DNA of 64,000 nt from JBJMHZ01 sp045807125 (lineage in GTDB: Bacteria; Actinomycetota; Actinomycetes; JAWWOL01), in assembly GCA_045807125.1 (NCBI GenBank), contig JBJMHZ010000045.1:72681-136680 (forward strand). The letters run 5' to 3'. A program made the position numbers and the translations under genes. Below the pieces are notes generated by a model. The model was not told where the DNA came from. It worked only from the letters and a program-made list of their open reading frames with translations, and searched no databases. Position 1 is the first letter of the stretch; the number at the start of each line of letters is the position of its first letter. Shown piece by piece: positions 7,686 through 16,025 of the stretch.

Positions 7686-8017
7686 CCGCCACCGCCACGT
7701 CCGTCGGGCGGGCGCCCCCGGCCGCTCGCCCCGACGCGCGCGCCGTCCGTCGCGGCCGGCGGCGCCGTCCGTCCACCGTCCATCGGTGCGCGCGCGACCC
7801 GTCCCGTCATGTCCGGACAACTGTCCTGGTCACGTGGCGACACACCCAGGGGTTCCGTGTTCAGCGGGTGCCTGCGTTGATAGCCTCGGTCCGTTGACGC
7901 TCGTCGCGCTGTTCCGGTGACCGCGAGACCGGTCGGGGGTACGGGGCTCGCGCCCGCGATCGGCTCCGGGGGGACCGGCGTCTCCAGCAAGGGCACACCC
8001 GACGACCGCGCGGTGGC
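7686..8017. other. Gene-free interval after the halogenase gene
   Basis: About 330 bp without a convincing gene. It contains a 10-bp palindrome TGTCCGGACA at 7810-7819. No clear intrinsic terminator was found for the halopyrrole operon. Confidence 0.4.
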
Positions 8018-8037
8018 ATTTCAACGCCGGTTGAATT
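8018..8037 (+). promoter_or_regulatory. Probable TetR operator overlapping the leader
   Basis: A 20-bp inverted repeat, ATTTCAAC-GCCG-GTTGAATT, has one mismatched pair. It ends 3 bp before the ribosome binding site of the TetR gene, the classical place for autorepression. A near-AT core in this GC-rich context strengthens the call. Confidence 0.6.
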
Positions 8038-8040
8038 GCC

Positions 8041-8049
8041 GGAGGTGAT
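8041..8049 (+). promoter_or_regulatory. Perfect Shine-Dalgarno that sets the TetR start
   Basis: GGAGGTGAT is a full complement of the 16S rRNA tail. It lies 8 nt (from GGAGG) before GTG 8054, whereas the ATG at 8048 overlaps it. The GTG is therefore the better start. Confidence 0.6.
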
Positions 8050-8053
8050 GGAC

Positions 8054-8869
8054 GTGACCCCGACCCCGGGCAAGCGGAGCAAGGCTGCGGACAAGGTGCA
8101 GCCGCCCGCCAAGCGCGCCTCCGGAGCGCGCGGCGCGCCGGGCGCCGGTGCCGGGGCGACCGCCCGCCACCGCGGCACGGCGCGCAAGGCGTCGGCCGCC
8201 GCCGCTGCCGCACCGGCCGTGCCCCCGGTCGTGCCCGTCGGGAAGCGCACCGGGCGCCGCCCGGGGGTCAGCGGCAGCCGGCAGGCCATCATCGACGCGG
8301 CCCGCGCGAAGTTCGCCGAGCGCGGCTACGAGGGCGCCACGATCCGTTCGATCGCGCACGAGGCCGGCGTCGACGCCGCCCTCATCCATCACTTCTTCGA
8401 CACCAAGGAGGGCGTGTTCGCCGCCGCGATGCAGAACGCCTTCCACCCGGCCGACCTGCTGCCCGAGGTGCTCGAGCCGGGCATCGACGGCCTCGGCGAG
8501 CGGCTCGTGCGGATGTTCCTCGACCTGTGGGACGTCGCCCCCACGCGCGACACGCTGCAGGCCATCATCAGGTCAGCCGTCTCTCACCCCGACGCCGCCC
8601 GGCTGCTGCGCGAGTTCGTCAGCACCGAGCTGCTCGGCCGCGTCGCCCACGAGATCGACCGTTCCGAGCCCGACCTGCGCGCCGCGCTCGTCGGCTCCCA
8701 GCTCGTCGGGTTCGCGCTCATGCGCTACATCGTCGGCGTCGAGCCGCTCGCCTCTCTCGGCAAGGAGCAGGCCGTCCAGATCATCGCGCCGACGATCCAG
8801 CACTACCTCGCCGACGACCTGCCCGAGGTGACCAAGCCGTCCCGGCGCCGCACCCGCCGGGTCAGCTGA
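8054..8869 (+). CDS. TetR-family regulator with long basic N-terminal tail
   Basis: The 271-residue protein has a TetR helix-turn-helix at about residues 70-120 (RQAIIDAARAKFAERGY, then AGVDAALIHHFFDTKEGVF). An all-helical ligand domain with a TetR_C-like LLPEVLEPGIDGLGER segment follows. The first 70 residues are unusual: Lys/Ala/Pro/Gly-rich and low in complexity, like a histone-H1-type tail, and the C-terminus is again basic (RRRTRR). The tail may raise nonspecific DNA affinity, but that is inference. The operator at 8018-8037 suggests it represses itself. It follows the halopyrrole operon by about 370 bp on the same strand and could sense its product; equally it may be unrelated. Confidence 0.88.
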   Translation: MTPTPGKRSKAADKVQPPAKRASGARGAPGAGAGATARHRGTARKASAAAAAAPAVPPVVPVGKRTGRRPGVSGSRQAIIDAARAKFAERGYEGATIRSIAHEAGVDAALIHHFFDTKEGVFAAAMQNAFHPADLLPEVLEPGIDGLGERLVRMFLDLWDVAPTRDTLQAIIRSAVSHPDAARLLREFVSTELLGRVAHEIDRSEPDLRAALVGSQLVGFALMRYIVGVEPLASLGKEQAVQIIAPTIQHYLADDLPEVTKPSRRRTRRVS

Positions 8870-8914
8870 CGCTGGCCGGGCGTCCTGCCCAGTACCCTCC
8901 TGGCGCACCGGCCG

Positions 8915-8940
8915 GGCTCGCCTTTCAGTGTCCGCGAGCC
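8915..8940 (+). terminator. Hairpin after the TetR gene
   Basis: GGCTCGC (8915-8921) pairs with GCGAGCC (8934-8940) around a 12-nt loop, and weaker outer G-C pairing extends the stem. There is no T-run, so a terminator role is plausible rather than certain. Confidence 0.4.
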
Positions 8941-8984
8941 GGACCGGCGCGTCACCGTAGGTCGCTGAGCAGCGACGCAGGGGA

Positions 8985-9013
8985 TTGAATCGGTAACTCG
9001 TCCTCTGTAGAGT
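8985..9013 (+). promoter_or_regulatory. Promoter of the 55-codon small gene
   Basis: TTGAAT at 8985-8990 and TAGAGT at 9008-9013 are 17 bp apart. The GTAGAGTTC flank is identical to that of whiB promoter P2 (424-432). Transcription would start around 9020, giving a leader of about 11 nt. Confidence 0.5.
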
Positions 9014-9030
9014 TCGTTGCGGGGGGTCAC

Positions 9031-9198
9031 ATGCCGGGCACGTTGCACGCCGACGTCATCGACATCGAGCCGTTCCTGCTCGCGCGGGCCGTGGCGGAGC
9101 CGGAGGCGCGGCCGATGCGGCTGCTCTCGCGCATCATCGCGCTGCCGCTGGGTCGTGGACGAGGAGAGGACGACGACCCTGGGCCGTCGGCCGCCTGA
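9031..9198 (+). CDS. Small hypothetical protein (55 residues)
   Basis: The frame begins MPGTLHADVIDIEPFLLARA and ends in an acidic/proline-rich tail (EDDDPGPSAA). The middle contains a helix-like segment MRLLSRIIALPLGRG. Support comes from the placement: a good promoter at 8985-9013, GGGGGG just before ATG 9031, and position in an otherwise empty gap between TetR and the XdhC gene. It has no recognised domain and no obvious membrane segment. It could be a small regulator or a leader peptide. Convergent xdhC ends 75 bp downstream. Confidence 0.5.
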   Translation: MPGTLHADVIDIEPFLLARAVAEPEARPMRLLSRIIALPLGRGRGEDDDPGPSAA

Positions 9199-9272
9199 CC
9201 GCGAGCGGCCCGGCCGGTCGCGGGCGGATGCGTACCGGTCGTGATGCCGGCACCGGGCGAGCACCCGCTGAG

Positions 9273-10394
9273 CTACGTGGGCGCCCTGGCCGTGGCCGGG
9301 CCGCCGTGGATTCGCCCAGCCCCGTCGCCGAGCCGGCGGCCGGTGCCGCCCCAGCGCAGCTGCACGATCTCGGCGGCGATCGAGACGGCCGTCTCCTCCG
9401 GCGTGCGGGCGCCGATGTCGAGGCCGACCGGCGATGAGAGCCTGGCCAGCTCGGCCTCGCCGAGCCCGGCGGCGCGCAGCCGCTGCAGCCGGTCGTCGTG
9501 CGTGCGCCTGCTCCCCATGGCACCGACGTACGCGGCCGGCCCCCGCAGCGCGAGCTCGAGCACCGGCACGTCGAACTTCGGATCGTGGGTCAGCACGCAG
9601 ATGACGGTGCGCTCGTCGACCTGCGTGGCGGCGAGGTAGCGGTGCGGCCACTCGCAGACCACCTCGTGCGCGTCGGGGAACCGCTTGCGGGTGGCGAAGA
9701 CCGGCCGGGCGTCGCAGACGGTGACGTGGTAGCCGAGGAACGTCCCGATCCGCGCCACCGCCGCGGCGAAGTCGATGGCGCCGAAGACGAGCATCCGCGG
9801 CGGCGGAAGGTAGGACTGGACGAAGACGGCCACCTCGTCGCGGCGGCGCTCGCCGCGGCGACCGTAGTGGCGGGTCGCCGTCATGCCCTGCGCCAGCAGG
9901 CCGCGCGCGTCATCGGTGACCGCGACGTCGAGCCCCTCGTTGCCGAGCGAGCCGGCCGTCCGGTCGGGCCAGGCGGCCAGCCACGCGCCCACCGGCGCCG
10001 GGCCGCCCACCACCGTCGCCACGGCGACCGGCTCGGCCAGCTCGACGGCGGCGAGGACGCCGGCCAGGGCCGGCTCGGCGGCGGGGTCGACCGGCCGCAC
10101 CAGCACGTCGAGCGAGCCACCGCAGGTGAGCCCCACGGCGAGCGCGTCGTCGTCGCTGATGCCGTACGTCTCGACCACCGAGCGCCCGGAGCGCAGGGCC
10201 TCGCTCGCCGTCTCGTAGACGGCTCCCTCGACGCAGCCGCCCGAGACGCTGCCGACGACCTCGCCCCGCTCGTTCACCGCCATCGCGGCCCCGGGGTCGC
10301 GCGGCGCGCTGCCGCGCACCGCGACGACCGTGGCGACGGCGAACCGCTCGCCGGCGTCGTACCAGCGGCGGACCGCCGCCAGCACGTCACGCAC
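9273..10394 (-). CDS. XdhC/CoxI-family molybdoenzyme maturation factor
   Basis: The 373-residue protein has an N-terminal XdhC_CoxI domain (GSAPRDPGAAMAV, SVSGGCVEGAV, GLTCGGSLDV) and a C-terminal Rossmann-like XdhC_C domain. The latter includes LVFGAIDFAAAVARIGTFLGY, VLTHDPKFDVP and YVGAMGSRRT. Family members bind molybdenum cofactor and help sulfurate and insert it into xanthine or CO-dehydrogenase-type hydroxylases. GTG 10394 is chosen because the next residues (VRDVLAAV) begin the domain and it overlaps the preceding stop codon by 8 bp. Last of a three-gene operon with VWA and MoxR genes. No hydroxylase structural gene is in the window. Confidence 0.9.
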   Translation of the reverse strand: MRDVLAAVRRWYDAGERFAVATVVAVRGSAPRDPGAAMAVNERGEVVGSVSGGCVEGAVYETASEALRSGRSVVETYGISDDDALAVGLTCGGSLDVLVRPVDPAAEPALAGVLAAVELAEPVAVATVVGGPAPVGAWLAAWPDRTAGSLGNEGLDVAVTDDARGLLAQGMTATRHYGRRGERRRDEVAVFVQSYLPPPRMLVFGAIDFAAAVARIGTFLGYHVTVCDARPVFATRKRFPDAHEVVCEWPHRYLAATQVDERTVICVLTHDPKFDVPVLELALRGPAAYVGAMGSRRTHDDRLQRLRAAGLGEAELARLSSPVGLDIGARTPEETAVSIAAEIVQLRWGGTGRRLGDGAGRIHGGPATARAPT

Positions 10395-11586
10395 CCGGCA
10401 CCGCCCGGCCGGGCTCGGCGCGCGCGGCACCGGCGACGACCATGGCCAGCCGCTCGAGCGCGGCCAGGCTGTGCCCGGCGACGAAGTCGTCGACATGCGG
10501 CAGCGCGGCGGTCATCCCGGCGACGAGCGGCTCGTACGCGGGGCGGCCCTTCAGCGGGTTGCACCACACGACCCGGTGGGCGAGCCGGTGCAGGCGCGCC
10601 ATCTGCTGCTCGAGGGTGCTGGTGTCGCCGCGCTCCCAGCCGTCGGACAGCACGACCACGACCGCGCCGCGCGCCATGCCGCGCTGGCCCCAGCGGTCGA
10701 GGAACTCCTTCAGCAGGTCGCCGAGGCGGGTGCCGCCGCTCCAGTCCGGCACGGCGGCGGCGACCGCGCGCAGCGCCGCGTCGGGGTCGCGGTGGGCGAG
10801 CTCGCGGGTCACCCGGGTGAGCCGGGTGCCGATCGTGAACGCCTCCACCGGCCTGGTCCCCGCCGCCCCGGCCGCGTGGGCGAAGCGCAGGAGGGCGTCG
10901 GCGTACGCGGCCATCGAGCCGCTCACGTCGACCAGCAGCACCACCCGGCGGGGCCGGTGCCTGGCCGTCCGGTGCGCCAGCCGGGCCGGCTCCCCGCCGG
11001 CACGCAGCAGGGCGCGCGCCGTCCGCCGCCGGTCGAGCGCACCGCGCGGAGCCGGCGCCGAGCGCCGCGAGCGGCGCAGTCCGCCGCCGAGCCGGAGCGC
11101 CGCGACGAGCCGGTGCAGCTCCGCGCGCTCGGCGGCGGAGAGCCCGGCGATGTCCCGGTGGCGCAGCACCTCGACGCGGCTCGCGGTGGCGGGCGGCGGC
11201 GGTCGCGCGGGGTCATCGGCGTCGCCGGCCTCGCCGGCCGGCCGCGCGGGCGCGGCACCGGACGGCACCAGCCTGAGCCGCACCGGCGCCCGCTGCGTCG
11301 CGGGGTCGGGCCGCTTCCCGAAGCAGGTCGCGAACGCCTCGTCGTAGCGGTCGATGTCGTGCGGCGACGAGCAGAGCGTGAGGCGGCCGGCCCAGTAGAC
11401 GTCGCGGCGCCGCGACGGGTCGAGGGTGGCCAGCGCGGCCACCATCGCATGCACCCGTGCGGGCGAGGCGTCGACCCCGGCGGCCCGCAGGCCGCGGGCC
11501 AGCCCGACGACGACCCCGACCGGGCCGGCGCCCATGCCGCCGTCGGCGGGCTCGACGGGCTCGACGGGCTCGGTGGGCTCAGCCAT
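10387..11586 (-). CDS. VWA domain protein, CoxE-like
   Basis: The 399-residue protein starts with a short Glu/Pro repeat (EPTEPVEPVEPADGG). A helical, arginine-rich CoxE region follows, then a C-terminal von Willebrand A domain with the metal site DVSGSM and a later VVLSDGWERGD strand. CoxE-type proteins partner a MoxR AAA+ ATPase (CoxD) in activating CO-dehydrogenase-like molybdenum hydroxylases. ATG 11586 overlaps the MoxR stop by 8 bp, and its own stop overlaps the XdhC start, so the trio is translationally coupled. Confidence 0.88.
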   Translation of the reverse strand: MAEPTEPVEPVEPADGGMGAGPVGVVVGLARGLRAAGVDASPARVHAMVAALATLDPSRRRDVYWAGRLTLCSSPHDIDRYDEAFATCFGKRPDPATQRAPVRLRLVPSGAAPARPAGEAGDADDPARPPPPATASRVEVLRHRDIAGLSAAERAELHRLVAALRLGGGLRRSRRSAPAPRGALDRRRTARALLRAGGEPARLAHRTARHRPRRVVLLVDVSGSMAAYADALLRFAHAAGAAGTRPVEAFTIGTRLTRVTRELAHRDPDAALRAVAAAVPDWSGGTRLGDLLKEFLDRWGQRGMARGAVVVVLSDGWERGDTSTLEQQMARLHRLAHRVVWCNPLKGRPAYEPLVAGMTAALPHVDDFVAGHSLAALERLAMVVAGAARAEPGRAVPGA

Positions 11587-12496
11587 CGCGCACCGCCCTG
11601 GCGGCGGTCGCGCCGATGTCGAGCGCACGAGCGCGCTCCACGTCCTCGCGGTGCTTGAGCACCGAGCCGAGGGTCAGCGTGGCGGTACGGGCGTCGAGAT
11701 GGTCGGCCCCGAGCGCGAGCAGCGCCGCCGTCCAGTCCAGCGTCTCGGCGACGCCCGGCGGCTTCAGCAGGTCCTCGGTGCGCAGCCGCTGCACGGCGAG
11801 CGCCACCTCGCGGGCGAGCTGGTCGGGGGCTTCGGGCAGCCGCCGGTGGACGATCGCGACCTCGCGCTCGAAGCTCGGATGGTCGATCCAGTGGTAGAGG
11901 CAGCGCCGCTTGAGCGCGTCGTGCACCTCGCGGGTGCGGTTGCTCGTCACCACGACGACCGGCGGCACCTCGGCGCGCACCGTGCCGAGCTCGGGGATGG
12001 TGACGGCGAACTCGGAGAGCACCTCCAGCAGGAAGGCCTCGAACTCGTCGTCCGCCCGGTCGATCTCGTCGACGAGCAGCACGCACGGCGTGGTCTCCAG
12101 CGCGGCGAGCAGCGGGCGCGCGACGAGGAACCGCCTGCTGTAGAGCTCGTCCTCCAGCGCCTGCTGGTCGGTGGCCCGGCCGGTCGCCTCGGCGGCCCGC
12201 AGATGCATCAGCTGGCGAGGGAAGTCCCAGTCGTAGAGGGCCTGCGAGGCATCGATCCCCTCGTAGCACTGCAGGCGCAGCAGCGGCGCCCCGATGATCG
12301 CGGCGATGGCGTGGGCCAGCGACGTCTTGCCGACGCCGGCCTCGCCCTCGCACAGCAGCGGCCGCGGCAGCGCGAGCGCGAGCCAGCACGCGGTCGCGAG
12401 GCCCTCGTCGGCGAGGTAGCCCTGCGCCGCGAGCAGCGCGGCCAGTCCGTCCGGCGCGTCGACGCCGGCCGGGAGCAGCGAGCGGCCCGTCGCCAT
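11579..12496 (-). CDS. MoxR-family AAA+ ATPase, CoxD-like
   Basis: The 305-residue AAA+ chaperone ATPase has Walker A GEAGVGKT, Walker B VLLVDEID, sensor 1 VVTSNRTREV and the helical lid typical of MoxR. With the CoxE-like VWA protein it should remodel a molybdenum hydroxylase during cofactor assembly; this is known for CoxD/CoxE and inferred here. ATG 12496 starts MATGRSLL, and an in-frame ATG at 12505 is possible. No strong ribosome site is seen for either. It diverges from moaA, with about 100 bp between the starts, which groups Moco synthesis and Moco-enzyme maturation genes. Confidence 0.88.
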   Translation of the reverse strand: MATGRSLLPAGVDAPDGLAALLAAQGYLADEGLATACWLALALPRPLLCEGEAGVGKTSLAHAIAAIIGAPLLRLQCYEGIDASQALYDWDFPRQLMHLRAAEATGRATDQQALEDELYSRRFLVARPLLAALETTPCVLLVDEIDRADDEFEAFLLEVLSEFAVTIPELGTVRAEVPPVVVVTSNRTREVHDALKRRCLYHWIDHPSFEREVAIVHRRLPEAPDQLAREVALAVQRLRTEDLLKPPGVAETLDWTAALLALGADHLDARTATLTLGSVLKHREDVERARALDIGATAARAVRDG

Positions 12497-12599
12497 GCGC
12501 ACCATTGTCCCGGCCCGCCTGCCGTCCGCCCACCCAGGCTCCCGCTGGCGGGGCACCCGCCCGTCCGGCCGGGCGGTCGCGGTCGCGTACCGTTGGGGA

Positions 12600-13634
12600 G
12601 TGGACGCCCGCAGGGAGCAGCGGCCGAGGGACCGGCGGGGGCGCCCGCTGCGGGACCTGCGCGTGTCGGTCACCGACCGCTGCAACTTCCGTTGCGGCTA
12701 CTGCATGCCCCGCGACGTCTTCGGCGCCGACCACGCGTTCCTGCCGCGGGAGGAGCTGCTCTCCTTCGAGGAGATCGCCCGGGTGGTCCGTGCCTGCGCG
12801 GCCCTCGGCGTGCGCAAGGTGCGCATCACCGGCGGGGAGCCGCTGCTGCGCCACGACCTCGAGCGACTGGTCGGCATGGTGGCCGCGGTGCCCGGCATCG
12901 ACGACGTGGCGATGACGAGCAACGGCGCGCTGCTCGCCCCCGCCGCCGGGCGGCTGCGAGCGGCCGGCCTGCACCGGGTCACGGTGAGCCTCGACTCGCT
13001 CGACCCCGAGGTGTTCGCCGCGATGGCCGACACCAAGGTGCCGCTCGCCCAGGTGCTCGACGGCATCGCCGCCGCCGCGGAGGCCGGCCTGTCGCCGGTG
13101 AAGGTCAACGCGGTCGTGAAGCGCGGCGTCAACGAGGCCGGCGCGCTCGACCTCGTCAGCTGGGCGCGGGCGAACGGCCATGTGCTGCGGTTCATCGAGT
13201 ACATGGACGTCGGGACCACCAACGGCTGGCGCCTCGACGACGTGGTGCCGGCCGCCGAGCTGCTCGACCGCATCGCGGCCGAGCACCATCTCGAGCCGGT
13301 GGAGTCGGCGTACGCCGGGGAGGTCGCCAGGCGCTACCGGTACGCCGACGGCGGCCCGCCCGGCGAGATCGGCTTCATCACCTCGGTGACCCAGCCGTTC
13401 TGCGGGTCGTGCAGCAGGGCCCGGCTCACCGCGGTGGGCGAGCTCTACGCCTGCCTGTTCGCCGTGCGCGGCCACGACCTGCGCGCGCTGCTGCGCGGCG
13501 GCGCGAGCGACGACGAGCTCGCCGGCGCCGTCGCCGCCGCCTGGGCGGTCCGCGACGACCGGTACTCCGAGGTGCGCGCAGCCGCCACCCCCGGCGGGGA
13601 GGCCAAGGCGGAGATGTCCTACCTCGGCGGCTGA
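12600..13634 (+). CDS. moaA: GTP 3',8-cyclase MoaA (molybdenum cofactor synthesis)
   Basis: The 344-residue radical SAM enzyme catalyses the first step of molybdopterin synthesis. It shows the SAM cluster motif CNFRCGYC, the ITGGEPLLR strand and the C-terminal cluster region CGSCSRARLTAVGELYACLF. It ends in Gly-Gly (MSYLGG), whose tail is catalytically needed in the family. The chosen GTG 12600 lies exactly 6 nt after TACCGT (12588-12593), a typical leaderless arrangement; there is no usable ribosome site. It diverges from the MoxR/CoxE/XdhC operon and abuts threonine synthase tail to tail with no spacer. Confidence 0.93.
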   Translation: MDARREQRPRDRRGRPLRDLRVSVTDRCNFRCGYCMPRDVFGADHAFLPREELLSFEEIARVVRACAALGVRKVRITGGEPLLRHDLERLVGMVAAVPGIDDVAMTSNGALLAPAAGRLRAAGLHRVTVSLDSLDPEVFAAMADTKVPLAQVLDGIAAAAEAGLSPVKVNAVVKRGVNEAGALDLVSWARANGHVLRFIEYMDVGTTNGWRLDDVVPAAELLDRIAAEHHLEPVESAYAGEVARRYRYADGGPPGEIGFITSVTQPFCGSCSRARLTAVGELYACLFAVRGHDLRALLRGGASDDELAGAVAAAWAVRDDRYSEVRAAATPGGEAKAEMSYLGG

Positions 13635-14864
13635 TCAACCGGCGGCCGGCGGATCCACCTCCGGCGCCTCGACGCGCACGACGTCGGGGTAGAGCAGGGC
13701 CGTCCCCGTGTTGAGCACCACCACCTCGTCGTCCCGCCCGATCCAGCCGCTCGCCGCCAGCTCGCGCACGGCCGACAGCGCGGCGGCTCCCTCGGGGGCG
13801 CAGAGCATGCCCTCGGCGCCGGCCGCCAGGCGCTGGTCGGCGAGCAGCCGCTCGTCGTCCACCGCGACCGCCGTGCCGCCGGTCTCGTAGAGCGCCCGCA
13901 GCACCAGGAAGTCGCCGAACGCCTTCGGCACCGTGATGCCGAAGGCGACCGTGCGGGCGCCGCTCCACGGCCGGGACTCCGCGGCGCCGGCGCGGAACGC
14001 CTCGACGATCGGGGCGCAGCCGCTCGCCTGCACCGCGACGAACCGCGGCAGCGGCCCGTCGACCCACCCGAGCGCGATCAGCTCCAGCATCGCCTTGTGG
14101 ATGGTGATCAGCCCGACGCCGCCCCCCGTCGGGTAGACGACGACGTCCGGCAGCCGCCAGCCGAGCTGCTCGGCGATCTCGAAGCCCATCGTCTTCTTGC
14201 CCTCGATGCGGTACGGCTCCTTGAGCGTCGCGACGTCGTACGCGCCCGGCGGCGTCGACGTGGCGAGCCAGCGCGCCGCGTCGCCGATGAGGCCGCGGAC
14301 CAGCGTGAGGTCGGCTCCGGCCAGCGCGCACTCCACCCGGGCGATGCGCGGCGCGTCGACCGGCATGGCGACCGACATCGCGAGCCCGGCCCTCGCGGCG
14401 TAGGCGGCCCACGCCGCGCCCGCATTGCCGTTGGTCGGCATGGCGAGCGACCGCGCCCCCAGCTCGGCGGCCCTCGACACGCCGACGGCCGCCCCGCGCG
14501 CCTTGAACGACCCCGTCGGCAGCAGCCCCTCGTCCTTCACCAGCAGTCGCGGCACGCCCAGCTGCTCGCCGAGCCGCCGCGCGGCGACCAGCGGCGTCAT
14601 GCCCTCGCCGAGGGTGACCACCCGGTCGGGGGAGCGCACCGGCAGCAGCTCGTGGTAGCGCCAGAGGTCGGGTGGCCGGCCGGCCAGCGCCGAGGGGGAG
14701 ACCGCCGCCCCGACGGCGCCGAGGTCGTAGCGGGCAAGCAGCGGGCCGCCGCAGCCCGTGCAGGTGCCAGCCGGCCGGTCCGCGTCATGCTCGCGGCCGC
14801 ACCGGCCGCACTCGAGGTGGTCGAGGGTCGAGAAGGCGGCGCTGACGCCGGTGCGCATGCTCAT
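13635..14864 (-). CDS. Threonine synthase-like PLP enzyme
   Basis: The 409-residue PLP fold-type II enzyme opens with a zinc-ribbon-like segment (CGRCGREHDADRPAGTCTGCG). The PLP lysine sits in LPTGSFKARGA, followed by the phosphate loop YPTGGGVGLI. This matches threonine synthase (O-phosphohomoserine to threonine), particularly the archaeal/actinobacterial form with an N-terminal four-cysteine knuckle. Cysteate synthase or another threonine synthase-like lyase cannot be excluded by eye. ATG 14864 is the first start after AGGAGA; a second ATG lies two codons on. Its stop touches the moaA stop. It diverges from the FKBP lipoprotein gene. Confidence 0.82.
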   Translation of the reverse strand: MSMRTGVSAAFSTLDHLECGRCGREHDADRPAGTCTGCGGPLLARYDLGAVGAAVSPSALAGRPPDLWRYHELLPVRSPDRVVTLGEGMTPLVAARRLGEQLGVPRLLVKDEGLLPTGSFKARGAAVGVSRAAELGARSLAMPTNGNAGAAWAAYAARAGLAMSVAMPVDAPRIARVECALAGADLTLVRGLIGDAARWLATSTPPGAYDVATLKEPYRIEGKKTMGFEIAEQLGWRLPDVVVYPTGGGVGLITIHKAMLELIALGWVDGPLPRFVAVQASGCAPIVEAFRAGAAESRPWSGARTVAFGITVPKAFGDFLVLRALYETGGTAVAVDDERLLADQRLAAGAEGMLCAPEGAAALSAVRELAASGWIGRDDEVVVLNTGTALLYPDVVRVEAPEVDPPAAG

Positions 14865-14978
14865 GACGGTGATCGTCTCCTGCCGTGCGGCCCCCGAGCT
14901 AGGGTTGTCCGGGTTGCCCGTTCGCCCCGTTCCCCCCCGTTCGCCCCCCTGACCGACTCCCGAGCAACGAGGTCGTCC

Positions 14979-16013
14979 GTGCCCCAGCTGCCTGCCGTGC
15001 CCGCCCGACCGTCCGCCCGTCGCCGCCGGCCCGTCCGGCGGGCCGCGGTGGTCTCGGCGCTCGCCCTGTGCCCCGTGCTCGCGCTCGCGGGCTGCAGCGG
15101 CGGGTCCGGCAATGCCGCGAGCCCGCCGAGCAGCAGCTCGACCGGGTCCGGCGCGGCCGGGGCGACCGGCCCGCTGCCGACGGCGTCGGGCTCCTACGGC
15201 GACAAGCCGACGCTCACCTTCCCCGGCGCCAAGCCCTCGGGCGCGCTGCAGACCAAGGTGCTCGAGGCGGGCAGCGGTCCGGTGGTGAAGAAGGGCGACC
15301 TGCTCGTCGCCGACTACCTGGGCCAGATCTGGCGCGGCAAGGTGTTCGACAACTCCTACGACCGGCACCAGGCGGCCGCGTTCGAGATCGGGACCGGCAA
15401 GGTCATCCCCGGCTGGGACGAGGGCCTCGTCGGCGTGAAGAGCGGCAGCCGGGTGATGCTCGTGATCCCGCCGGCCAAGGGCTACGGCTCGCAGGGCAAC
15501 GCGCAGGCCGGCATCAAGGGCACCGACACGCTCGCGTTCGTCGTCGACGTCGTGCAGTCGTTCGGCAAGGGGGCGGCCGCGGGCACCGCGACCACGTCGC
15601 AGCACGCGCGCACCCCGGGCATCACGGTGACCGGCCCGGTCGGCAAGCAGCCCAAGGTGACGGTCGCGAAGGGCACCAAGGTGCCGACCAAGCCCACGGC
15701 GACGCTGCTCGACAAGGGCAGCGGCCCGGTGGTGAAGCCCGGGCTGCTGGTCGTCGAGTACGAGGCGGTGACCTGGGACGGCAAGTCCGCCGGCTCCACG
15801 TGGCAGGCGGGGGCGCCGGTCGGCGCCCCGGTCGGCGCGTCGAGCCAGGGGCAGCAGGGCAGCCCGTTCGACTCGCTCGTCGGGATGCCGGTCGGCAGCC
15901 GCGCGCTGATCACGCTGCCAGGGCAGCAGGGCAGCCCGGCCACCTCCAGCGTGGCCGCCGTCGTCGACATCGTCGCCCAGCCGCCCACCGCCAAGGAAGC
16001 CGCGAAGAAGTGA
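14979..16013 (+). CDS. Secreted lipoprotein with tandem FKBP-type prolyl isomerase domains
   Basis: The 344-residue protein begins with an Arg-rich signal peptide ending in lipobox LALAGC, so it should be a lipid-anchored extracellular protein. The first FKBP domain (about 85-195) is complete: LVADYLGQIWRGKVFDNS, GKVIPGWDEGLVGVKSGSR and IPPAKGYG. A second copy follows (about 225-340) but is degenerate. It lacks the VIPGW and GYG stretches and has Gln/Gly/Ser-rich insertions, including a repeated GQQGSP. It may be a chaperone module rather than an isomerase. GTG 14979 sets the signal peptide; TAGGGT upstream at about 14900 may be its -10. Confidence 0.88.
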   Translation: MPQLPAVPARPSARRRRPVRRAAVVSALALCPVLALAGCSGGSGNAASPPSSSSTGSGAAGATGPLPTASGSYGDKPTLTFPGAKPSGALQTKVLEAGSGPVVKKGDLLVADYLGQIWRGKVFDNSYDRHQAAAFEIGTGKVIPGWDEGLVGVKSGSRVMLVIPPAKGYGSQGNAQAGIKGTDTLAFVVDVVQSFGKGAAAGTATTSQHARTPGITVTGPVGKQPKVTVAKGTKVPTKPTATLLDKGSGPVVKPGLLVVEYEAVTWDGKSAGSTWQAGAPVGAPVGASSQGQQGSPFDSLVGMPVGSRALITLPGQQGSPATSSVAAVVDIVAQPPTAKEAAKK

Positions 16014-16025
16014 CCGAGGGCGCGG

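Noticed and set aside
7810..7819. Palindrome TGTCCGGACA as an operator
   Set aside because: Ten bp of palindrome in such GC-rich DNA is expected by chance; no promoter found around it.
15848..15941. Repeated GGGCAGCAGGGCAGCCCG in the FKBP gene as a mobile or regulatory repeat
   Set aside because: It simply encodes the repeated GQQGSP peptide inside the second domain.
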